From Saprospiraceae bacterium (lineage in GTDB: Bacteria > Bacteroidota > Bacteroidia > Chitinophagales > Saprospiraceae): DNA of 5,386 nt. Below are positions 1 through 4,483 of the stretch, in pieces. Below the pieces are notes generated by a model that saw only the letters and a list, made by a program, of their open reading frames with translations, did not search any database and had not been told where the DNA came from. How positions within the stretch are numbered: position 1 is the stretch's first letter; every line of letters starts with the position of its first letter. The translations under genes and the position numbers were made by a program. Where the stretch lies: the NCBI GenBank assembly GCA_020630455.1, contig JAHDBK010000292.1, forward strand, positions 1 through 5,386, written 5' to 3'.

Positions 1-144
1 TTTTTGTCCTTTTTTTCTTAAAAACTCAATAGCTGCATCAAAATCTCCACCTGTTTCGGCAAGTGCTTTTTTGCAGTCCATCATACCAGCTCCGGTCATT
101 TCGCGGAGTTTTTTTACGTCTGATGCTGAAATTTTTACGTCCAT
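1..144 (-). CDS. tsf: Elongation factor Ts, N-terminal part (cut by window edge)
   Basis: EF-Ts is the cytoplasmic guanine-nucleotide exchange factor that recycles EF-Tu from the GDP to the GTP form during translation. Only the first 48 residues lie in the window; the frame is open to position 1 and continues beyond it. They form the UBA-like N-terminal domain that binds EF-Tu: the start MDVKISASDVKKLREMTGAG is followed by MMDCKKAL at residues 21-28. Together, residues 13-28 fit the classic EF-Ts signature LRxxTGxGxMDCKKAL. The next stretch, TGGDFDAAIEFLRKKG (31-46), is also standard. The ATG at 144 is chosen because homologues begin a few residues before the helix ending in LREMTGAG. No Shine-Dalgarno is present. 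It follows rpsB by 83 nt, the usual S2-EF-Ts pairing, and no promoter is visible in that gap, so it is probably cotranscribed from rplM. Confidence 0.96.
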   Translation of the reverse strand, partial: MDVKISASDVKKLREMTGAGMMDCKKALAETGGDFDAAIEFLRKKGQK

Positions 145-191
145 TTTCAGTTTTATTTTATAAAATTATTTGATAAAAATTTTTTAATTAG

Positions 192-233
192 TCATAAAAT
201 AATACTTAGCTTGTCGCTGTAAATATTTTATGA
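192..233 (-). repeat. Inverted repeat across the rpsB stop codon
   Basis: A perfect 10-bp inverted repeat, tcataaaata (192-201) and tattttatga (224-233), is separated by 22 nt. The right arm contains the rpsB stop codon (228-230), so in the mRNA the stem would form around the end of rpsB and upstream of tsf. It is almost entirely A/T, and no U-tract follows it on the minus strand, so it is not a convincing intrinsic terminator. It could tune readthrough, RNA processing or tsf translation, or be a chance pairing in AT-rich DNA. Confidence 0.3.
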
Positions 234-947
234 TTGTTTTGCTTGAGCTTCTGCTTTGCTTTTTTGACGCTCATCTAAGCCTTCTTTAATCGCTGAAACC
301 ATATAGTCAACAATAATTTTTACAGATTTAGAAGCATCGTCATTTCCTGGGATAGGGAAATCTACTAAATTAGGATTTGCATTAGTATCAACGATACCAA
401 AAGTACGTAAACCTAATTTTTTAGCTTCGCTTAAAGCAATGTGCTCGTGAGTGATGTCAACTATGAAAATAGCAGCAGGAAGGCGATTTAAGTTGGCAAT
501 ACCCCCAAGTACTTTTTCGATTTTATCTCTTTCACGAGTTAATGTTAATCTTTCTTTTTTCGTAATAGATACTGATGCGTCCGTCAACATTTTGTCGATA
601 GTGTTCATCTTTTTAACAGATTTACGAATAGTAGAGAAGTTCGTCATCATACCTCCTAACCAACGTTCTGTAACGAAAGGCATTCCAACACTTAAAGCGG
701 CATCAGCAACAATTTTACTGACTTGTCTTTTAGTGGCAACAAACATAACTTTTCTACCAGAACGAGCAATTTGTTTGATAGCTTTGGCAGATTCCTCCAT
801 GCAATCCATCGTTCTATTTAAATCTATTAAATGAATACCTTTACGCTCGGCAAAGATGTAAGACATCATTTTAGGATTCCATTTTTTCTTCAAGTGACCG
901 AAGTGTACTCCGGCATCCATTAACTGTTTATGAGTAGGCTTTTCCAT
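228..947 (-). CDS. rpsB: 30S ribosomal protein S2
   Basis: S2 binds late to the 30S subunit between head and body, near the mRNA exit channel, and is needed for S1 recruitment in bacteria that have a typical S1. The 239-residue product is normal for the family (about 230-260). Landmarks in order are GVHFGH (13-18), WNPKM (23-27), ERKGIHLIDL (34-43), FVATKRQ (69-75), ERWLGGMMTNF (94-104), the coiled-coil insertion around 108-147, LPAAIFIVD (156-164) and the C-terminal signature VDTNANPNLVDFPIPGNDDA (186-205). It ends in a short charged tail rich in K, E, A and Q (from about 225). The ATG at 947 places GVHFGH at the usual distance from the N-terminus. It lies 62 nt after rpsI and 83 nt before tsf, with no promoter box in either gap. 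In E. coli rpsB-tsf is a separate autoregulated operon; here it appears joined to rplM-rpsI. Confidence 0.98.
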   Translation of the reverse strand: MEKPTHKQLMDAGVHFGHLKKKWNPKMMSYIFAERKGIHLIDLNRTMDCMEESAKAIKQIARSGRKVMFVATKRQVSKIVADAALSVGMPFVTERWLGGMMTNFSTIRKSVKKMNTIDKMLTDASVSITKKERLTLTRERDKIEKVLGGIANLNRLPAAIFIVDITHEHIALSEAKKLGLRTFGIVDTNANPNLVDFPIPGNDDASKSVKIIVDYMVSAIKEGLDERQKSKAEAQAKQS

Positions 948-1009
948 ATTTGTGAAAAGTATTTTTCTACGTTTAAAATAATTTTTTTAATAATAAATTC
1001 ACTAATCGA

Positions 1010-1396
1010 TTAACGTTTAGAGAATTGGAAGCTTTTACGAGCTTTTGGCTTACCGTATTTCTTACGTTCAACCACACGAGCATCACGAGTTAAGTATTTT
1101 TTAGATTTTAAAGGAACTCTAAATTCTTCATTTAATTTAACTAAAGCTCTTGAAATCCCCATTCTAATAGCTTCTGCTTGTCCTTTATAACCACCACCTT
1201 TTACATTGATTTTGATATTGTAAATGTTTTCTACCTCAACGGTATTAAGTGGTTGTAAAACTTTATTACTGATGTGTGTCTGAGGGAAGTATTCTTTTAA
1301 ATCTTTTCCATTTACGGTGATAGCTCCATCTCCTTTAGTTAAATAAACTCTAGCGATAGATGCCTTTCTTCTTCCCGTTGCATTAATCATTTCCAT
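1010..1396 (-). CDS. rpsI: 30S ribosomal protein S9
   Basis: S9 sits in the 30S head, and its C-terminal tail reaches the P-site tRNA. The 128-residue protein matches the usual size (about 128-132). It opens with ATGRRKASIARVY (6-18), carries the S9 signature GGGYKGQAEAIRMGISRAL (67-85), and ends in TRDARVVERKKYGKPKARK (103-121) followed by FQFSKR, the conserved C-terminal SKR whose Arg contacts tRNA. The ATG at 1396 (MEMINATGRRK) is preferred. An in-frame Met two codons later is possible but would shorten the usual N-terminus. Only 13 nt separate it from the rplM stop, so the two are certainly in one transcript and probably translationally coupled, given that no Shine-Dalgarno is present. 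Confidence 0.98.
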   Translation of the reverse strand: MEMINATGRRKASIARVYLTKGDGAITVNGKDLKEYFPQTHISNKVLQPLNTVEVENIYNIKINVKGGGYKGQAEAIRMGISRALVKLNEEFRVPLKSKKYLTRDARVVERKKYGKPKARKSFQFSKR

Positions 1397-1409
1397 ATAC
1401 TACAACTAT

Positions 1410-1856
1410 TTACTTTAATTTTAATTCTTTTGGATTTTGTGCTTCATGCGGGTGTTCTGCTCCTGCATACACAAATAATTTTTTATACATAGCTCTTCCT
1501 AATTTATTTTTTGGAAGCATTCCTTTTACAGACTTTTCAACTATGTGAGTAGGCTTTTTATCCATAACTTGTTGAGCGGTTTTAACTTTTTGCCCACCAG
1601 GATAACCAGAATATGTTATATACTCTTTGTCTGCCATTTTTGAACCTGTCATTCTTACTTTTTCAGCATTGATTACAATGACATAATCACCACAATCTAC
1701 GTGAGGTGTGTAATAAGGTTTGTGCTTACCTCTTAAAATACGAGCTATTTCAGAACAACCTCTTCCCAAAATCATTTGGGTAGCGTCTACTATGAACCAT
1801 TCTCTTTCTACAGATTGGTTGTTAGCCGATTTTGTTTTGTAACTTAATGTATCCAC
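1410..1856 (-). CDS. rplM: 50S ribosomal protein L13 (GTG start)
   Basis: L13 is an early-assembling 50S protein that binds 23S rRNA. The 148-residue product is a normal length. It begins MDTLSYKTKSAN, the typical Bacteroidota N-terminal extension before the EWFIVDAT strand (19-26). It then shows LGRGCSEIARILRGKHKPYY (30-49), the conserved patch HVDCGDYVIVINAEKV (52-67), TYSGYPGG (81-88) and the L13 signature VKGMLPKNKLGRAMYKKLFV (110-129). The initiation codon is GTG at 1854-1856; no in-frame ATG gives the MDTLSYKT start, so the GTG is well supported. One small oddity is GRGCSEIA where most bacteria have GR(L)AS. It is the first gene of the operon, 54 nt downstream of a strong promoter box, with rpsI following after 13 nt. 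Confidence 0.98.
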   Translation of the reverse strand: MDTLSYKTKSANNQSVEREWFIVDATQMILGRGCSEIARILRGKHKPYYTPHVDCGDYVIVINAEKVRMTGSKMADKEYITYSGYPGGQKVKTAQQVMDKKPTHIVEKSVKGMLPKNKLGRAMYKKLFVYAGAEHPHEAQNPKELKLK

Positions 1857-1910
1857 GTTAATAAATATTTTTAAATTCTTTTAATGAATTACTTCTTTTC
1901 TAAGCGGCTG

Positions 1911-1942
1911 CAAAGGTAGTTTCTCTTTTTTTATTATACAAA
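1911..1942 (-). promoter_or_regulatory. Promoter of the rplM-rpsI-rpsB-tsf operon
   Basis: Read on the minus strand, TACCTTTG at 1918-1911 is an exact match to the Bacteroidota -7 consensus TAnnTTTG. TTTG at 1942-1939 supplies the -33 element. The spacer between the TTG core and the -7 box is 20 nt, within the range reported for the phylum. The box is followed by CAGCCGC, a G/C-rich patch in otherwise A/T-rich DNA. The predicted leader is about 50 nt and ends at the GTG of rplM. It contains a weak 5-bp hairpin (AATTC/GAATT, plus-strand 1874-1890) and no Shine-Dalgarno. The operon assignment is inferred from the lack of other TAnnTTTG boxes in the gaps downstream. Confidence 0.82.
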
Positions 1943-1961
1943 CTTTTATGGATGTTTTTTA

Positions 1962-1988
1962 TTTTCAATCTTTATAAATGATTGAAAA
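1962..1988. repeat. Hairpin downstream of the repeat membrane-protein gene
   Basis: A perfect 9-bp inverted repeat, ttttcaatc (1962-1970) and gattgaaaa (1980-1988), has a 9-nt loop. It lies 45 nt after the stop of the minus-strand gene at 2034-2678 and about 20 nt before the rplM promoter, which is where a terminator would be expected. On the minus strand the stem is followed by ATAAAAAAC rather than a U-run, and it has only two G:C pairs, so it is not a standard intrinsic terminator. It could also be an operator just upstream of the rplM promoter. Confidence 0.35.
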
Positions 1989-2033
1989 ACAGTAGAATTT
2001 TCGCACTTTTTAGAATTTTTATACAAAAAATGA

Positions 2034-2678
2034 TTAAAATCCTAGTAAAAGAAGTACAAATGCTCTTATATAAAAGTACCTAGAGTGCTTGAAATAGATT
2101 TTGTTGGCAAAACAGAAAATAGCTAAAATTGTGATTATTAAGAATATTATGATTTGAAAATAAAACCCTAAGAAAATATACCTAGCGAGATGTCCTGATG
2201 CTAAGAATATCCCCAATGCAACAAGTAAAATGTAATGATATATTTTAGGCTCCTTAATTCTGTATATATGGAGAGTTGCTAAAATGAAATATAAAATAGC
2301 AAGAGGTATTTTAATGAAATATATTGGAAATATTGAAAGGTATTGAATGTGCTCTAACTTTTCAATAAAAAAAAGATTGTTCATTAACAATAAAATACTG
2401 AAAATAGAAATTAAAAGCCAGCGAGCTTTGCGAAGCTTTTGATAATATTTTTCATATATGAATAGTAAAATTATAGAAAGGACCGTCCAAGCTTTTAAGC
2501 TTAATGACAAAAGGCTTATTCCAGGTATAAATTGAGTGTGTTCTACTTTTTCAAAAAGTCCTAAAAGGAAAAATAGTATAAATATGATTTCTAAGCCATG
2601 TAATAACTTTACACTTAAAGGTGGTTTTTCTTGAGGTTTATCCAATGAATTATTGTCTAAGATTTCGTTGTTTTGCAT
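2034..2678 (-). CDS. Polytopic membrane protein with repeated EKxEHxQ motif, unknown function
   Basis: I do not recognise this 214-residue protein as a named family. A polar, Pro/Lys-rich N-terminus (1-25) is followed by about six hydrophobic segments near 27-42, 53-75, 86-104, 112-137, 148-163 and 166-192, with a possible seventh at the extreme C-terminus. At the end of the first and third segments a motif recurs: LFEKVEHTQF (41-50) and FIEKLEHIQY (104-113), sharing E-K-x-E-H-x-Q and an aromatic. A much weaker third copy may be GHLARY (162-167). This suggests a duplicated two-helix unit. The first copy, LFEKVEH followed by PGISLL (52-57), recalls the LFKxxHWPGAxxLL pattern of the GldL N-terminal domain of the gliding/type IX secretion motor, but that link is only suggestive. 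The ATG at 2678 lies 22 nt after the DUF2141 gene, so both are probably one transcript. It would sit in the inner membrane. Confidence 0.85.
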   Translation of the reverse strand: MQNNEILDNNSLDKPQEKPPLSVKLLHGLEIIFILFFLLGLFEKVEHTQFIPGISLLSLSLKAWTVLSIILLFIYEKYYQKLRKARWLLISIFSILLLMNNLFFIEKLEHIQYLSIFPIYFIKIPLAILYFILATLHIYRIKEPKIYHYILLVALGIFLASGHLARYIFLGFYFQIIIFLIITILAIFCFANKIYFKHSRYFYIRAFVLLLLGF

Positions 2679-2700
2679 TTTTATTAATGATTAATAGCGT

Positions 2701-3150
2701 TTAATAATCTCCCCAAAACTTAACTTCTGTGGTGATATTATAATTATTTTCATTGAGTTCAAAAGCTACTTCTTTGAATTTTGGTTTTCTCCACTTTGAT
2801 TTTGGCGGTCGAGTGAATGCGTATGCTTCGTTAGGAATGCCAACCATATTGCCATTCAGTTTCCAATCCGAATTGGTGTCTTGATAGCAAGCAAAAGCAT
2901 ATTCGCCGTAAGGCACATTTTTGAATACAACAGTCAAAACGGTTGCGTTACCTATAGTATCATTGGCAGTAAATACTTCTTTTTGATCTTCTAAAAAACC
3001 AGCTTCGTCATATAGTGCAGAACGCATTATTCCAGAATTGGCTTCTACATTTGTAATGGTAATGGTAATGGTACCTGTACTTATTTCATTAGGTGAAGGA
3101 TTGAAAAATAAGAAGATGGAAAGGATGCAGTATGGAATTAATATTTTCAT
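2701..3150 (-). CDS. Exported DUF2141-family protein
   Basis: The 149-residue product has a signal peptide (Lys2, hydrophobic stretch 3-17, polar region from about 18), so it is likely exported to the periplasm or beyond. The rest fits the DUF2141 beta-sandwich family: opening strand TITITITNVEANSGIMRSAL (27-46), then YDEAGFL (47-53), VFKNVPYGEYAFACYQDTNS (75-94), the D-x-N-x-D-x-K-L-N/D stretch (91-99), GIPNEAYAF (104-112) and a terminal AFELN segment (129-133). The family's function is unknown; members are common in Bacteroidota and Proteobacteria. The D/N-rich loop resembles a metal-binding turn, but this is inference. The ATG at 3150 is the only start that includes the signal peptide. No clear TAnnTTTG box lies upstream: the nearest, TCACTTTG (3199-3192), deviates at position 2 and lacks a -33 element. 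It appears to lead a two-gene unit with the membrane protein at 2034-2678. Confidence 0.9.
   Translation of the reverse strand: MKILIPYCILSIFLFFNPSPNEISTGTITITITNVEANSGIMRSALYDEAGFLEDQKEVFTANDTIGNATVLTVVFKNVPYGEYAFACYQDTNSDWKLNGNMVGIPNEAYAFTRPPKSKWRKPKFKEVAFELNENNYNITTEVKFWGDY
3053..3073 (-). repeat. In-frame hexanucleotide tandem repeat inside the DUF2141 gene
   Basis: Three exact copies of the plus-strand hexamer GTAATG, plus half of a fourth, lie in the 5' part of the gene. On the coding strand they encode the alternating Thr-Ile run at residues 26-32, just after the signal peptide and forming the first predicted beta strand. Because the unit is 6 nt, gain or loss of a copy would add or remove a Thr-Ile pair without a frameshift. 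Confidence 0.75.
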
Positions 3151-3264
3151 AATGATAAAAAAAATTATTTATTTTTACTTGAAACGTTTAGCAAAGTGAT
3201 TTTGTACTAAAAATACTGTGTTTTAATTAAAATTTATAAAAACAAAACAATTATTTAAGAATGA

Positions 3265-3297
3265 TTGAGTTAATTAGTCGTTAAATATATACATTTG
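3265..3297 (+). promoter_or_regulatory. Promoter of the CBS-domain gene
   Basis: TACATTTG at 3290-3297 exactly matches the Bacteroidota -7 consensus TAnnTTTG, and TTG at 3265-3267 is a candidate -33 element with a 22-nt spacer, at the long end of the accepted range. The box lies 76 nt upstream of the ATG at 3374, giving a predicted leader of roughly 70 nt. It is the only good box on this strand in the 3151-3373 divergent spacer. Confidence 0.65.
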
Positions 3298-3347
3298 TTT
3301 GAAACGAAATTATAAGTTGGTACGTTTTTAGTAATATAATACTTTAA

Positions 3348-3377
3348 ATGACGAAAACGATAATAGAAACTACATGA
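3348..3377 (+). other. Possible nine-codon upstream ORF overlapping the CBS gene start
   Basis: An ATG at 3348 opens the peptide MTKTIIETT and stops at TGA (3375-3377). That stop shares the four bases ATGA with the start codon of the CBS gene at 3374. The arrangement is the classic geometry for translational coupling, and the main gene has no Shine-Dalgarno. A short ORF of this size arises easily by chance, so the assignment is tentative. Confidence 0.2.
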
Positions 3378-4036
3378 CTGCAGTTACCCTCATATCGAAT
3401 GTAATACAGGCATTAAGTCCGAGCGATTTAGGTACAAGAGCTTTGGAAATGATGGCAGATTTTCACATTAGGCATTTGCCTGTTGTAGAAAACGGTCAAT
3501 TATTGGGTTTGGTTTCTGAAGACGATTTACTCAATTTTGATGCTTATCAATCCATTTCATCATATAATCTCAATTATAATAGACCTTATATTTTATCTCA
3601 TTTTCACATTTATGAAGTATTGAGACTAATGACTGACTTCAAATTATCTGTTATTCCTGTAGTCGATAAAGAAGATCAATATTTGGGTTTGATTACTCAA
3701 GAAGATTTGTTTAATACTTTAGGTGCTATGGGCTCATTTACTTTGCCAGGAAGTATAATTGTATTAGAAATGAATAGAAAAGATTATTCATTAGCAAAAA
3801 TATCAGGTATAATTGAGCAAGAAAATGCAGCTGTAATTAGCACACATATATCATCTAATGCGGATTCTACACAAGCAGAAGTTACCTTAAAAGTAAATAA
3901 AAAGGATGTAGGAAGAATCGTAGCTTCCTTAGAAAGATTCGATTACCAAGTAAAAGCCTCGTTCCATGAGTCAGATTACTTGGATACGAATATGAAAGAA
4001 CGATATGAATCGTTTATGTTTTATTTAAAAGTATAA
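3374..4036 (+). CDS. Tandem CBS-domain protein with ACT-like C-terminus (AcuB-like)
   Basis: This 220-residue soluble protein carries two CBS motifs forming one Bateman module, which usually binds adenosine nucleotides and acts as an energy or ligand sensor. CBS1 spans about 5-55 with HLPVV (34-38) and GLVSEDDLL (45-53). CBS2 spans about 72-118 with VIPVVD (93-98) and GLITQEDLF (105-113). Residues from about 125 to 198 start with LPGSIIVLEM and contain IIEQENAAVISTHISSNADS (146-165), a pattern typical of an ACT-type regulatory fold. This domain order matches AcuB-like proteins, whose biochemical role is poorly defined. No enzyme or transporter domain is attached, so it probably regulates a partner. 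The ATG at 3374 is the first possible start in frame. The gene is driven by its own promoter (3265-3297) and is convergent with the 42-codon gene whose stop lies only 4 nt away. I recall homologues next to NAD kinase in other Bacteroidota, but that gene is absent here. Confidence 0.9.
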   Translation: MTAVTLISNVIQALSPSDLGTRALEMMADFHIRHLPVVENGQLLGLVSEDDLLNFDAYQSISSYNLNYNRPYILSHFHIYEVLRLMTDFKLSVIPVVDKEDQYLGLITQEDLFNTLGAMGSFTLPGSIIVLEMNRKDYSLAKISGIIEQENAAVISTHISSNADSTQAEVTLKVNKKDVGRIVASLERFDYQVKASFHESDYLDTNMKERYESFMFYLKV

Positions 4037-4040
4037 GGAA

Positions 4041-4169
4041 TTAGAAAAGCATCGTTAAACCATCTCCATTTCTATTATATACATATATTAGTAATAATAT
4101 AAACATGATGAAGAATCCTAATAAGCCTAAAACAAATTTTCCTTTATTACCCGGTTCGTAATGTCCCAT
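4041..4169 (-). CDS. Small single-span membrane protein, 42 aa
   Basis: A short ORF begins at ATG 4169 and ends at TAA 4041-4043. The product starts MGHYEPGNKGK, then has one strongly hydrophobic segment at about 12-31 (FVLGLLGFF through LLLIYVY) and a short polar tail NRNGDGLTMLF. That is a clean architecture for a single-pass inner-membrane micro-protein. Support for its being real comes from the coherent soluble-TM-polar layout, the codon use (TTA, ATA, GGA) like its neighbours, and an exact TAnnTTTG promoter box 25 nt upstream. I do not recognise the family. The gene converges on the CBS gene with 4 nt between stop codons, leaving no room for a terminator, so the two transcripts should overlap at their 3' ends. 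Confidence 0.7.
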   Translation of the reverse strand: MGHYEPGNKGKFVLGLLGFFIMFILLLIYVYNRNGDGLTMLF

Positions 4170-4194
4170 TTTTATAAATTTTAAATTTAAAACG

Positions 4195-4202
4195 CAAATG
4201 TA
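4195..4202 (-). promoter_or_regulatory. Promoter -7 box of the 42-aa membrane protein gene
   Basis: On the minus strand TACATTTG is an exact TAnnTTTG match, identical to the box of the CBS gene. It ends 25 nt before the ATG at 4169, implying a leader of about 20 nt. No TTG is found 17-23 nt upstream; the inverted repeat at 4206-4230 occupies that space instead, so the promoter may be weak or need an activator. Confidence 0.5.
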
Positions 4203-4205
4203 ATT

Positions 4206-4230
4206 AAAGTATCATTTATAGAGATACTTT
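4206..4230. repeat. Inverted repeat overlapping the small-gene promoter
   Basis: A perfect 8-bp inverted repeat, aaagtatc (4206-4213) and gatacttt (4223-4230), has a 9-nt spacer. It sits immediately upstream of the -7 box at 4195-4202, over the spacer and -33 region, where a dimeric regulator could bind. On the plus strand it is followed by a T-run (4228-4233), so it might alternatively be a weak terminator for transcription arriving from the CBS gene, whose stop is about 170 nt away. The stem has two G:C pairs only. Confidence 0.35.
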
Positions 4231-4277
4231 TTTACTTAAAAATTAGTTTTTAAAATATTTATTGTATTCAAAATACT

Positions 4278-4415
4278 CTAAAAACTAGAAGTGTAATAAA
4301 AAACAAACATTAAAATTAATAATACTATTGTAATAGCAATTATTGTGATAAATATTTTGCGTTCTTCTTTTTTGTTTTGAATTTCTGCTTTTCTTTTTCT
4401 TTTAGATTTTGCCAT
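4278..4415 (-). CDS. Small basic single-span membrane protein, 45 aa
   Basis: The ORF runs from ATG 4415 to TAG 4278-4280. The product has a very basic N-terminus (MAKSKRKRKAEIQNKKEERK, 1-20), one hydrophobic helix at about 21-41 (IFITIIAITI, then VLLILMFVFYY) and a four-residue tail TSSF. By the positive-inside rule the N-terminus would face the cytoplasm, where the Lys/Arg cluster could touch lipid head groups, RNA or a partner protein; that is inference. An exact TAnnTTTG box lies 41 nt upstream. It follows the E1 gene on the same strand and precedes the 42-aa gene by 108 nt. It shares no convincing sequence similarity with the 42-aa protein beyond being a one-span protein. I do not recognise the family. 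Confidence 0.7.
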   Translation of the reverse strand: MAKSKRKRKAEIQNKKEERKIFITIIAITIVLLILMFVFYYTSSF

Positions 4416-4456
4416 ATTAAATTGTACTGATTTGTATTTAAATAATTGGCAATATA

Positions 4457-4464
4457 CAAATTTA
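4457..4464 (-). promoter_or_regulatory. Promoter -7 box of the 45-aa membrane protein gene
   Basis: On the minus strand TAAATTTG matches TAnnTTTG exactly. It lies 20 nt after the stop of the E1 gene and 41 nt before the ATG at 4415, a plausible leader. No TTG element is seen at the expected upstream distance, so this may be an accessory promoter within a transcript that also reads through from the E1 gene. No convincing terminator separates the two. Confidence 0.45.
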
Positions 4465-4483
4465 ATGGAAAAAAGTAAACTTC

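Noticed and set aside
451..834. A plus-strand open frame of 127 codons
   Set aside because: It lies wholly antisense to rpsB, which is certain from its protein sequence. The translation resembles no family and has no promoter box, so it is a shadow of the S2 codons.
3192..3199. TCACTTTG on the minus strand as promoter of the DUF2141 gene
   Set aside because: The second base departs from TAnnTTTG and there is no TTG about 20 nt upstream. The gene must have a promoter nearby, but this one is not convincing.
3179..3306. Direct repeat ttgaaacg at 3179-3186 and 3299-3306 in the divergent spacer
   Set aside because: Eight bases in A/T-rich DNA with no symmetry or spacing logic relative to the promoter; chance is the simplest explanation.
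4206..4233. Intrinsic terminator for the CBS gene
   Set aside because: The stem has only two G:C pairs and lies about 170 nt past the stop codon, beyond an entire opposing gene. It is listed as an inverted repeat near a promoter instead.
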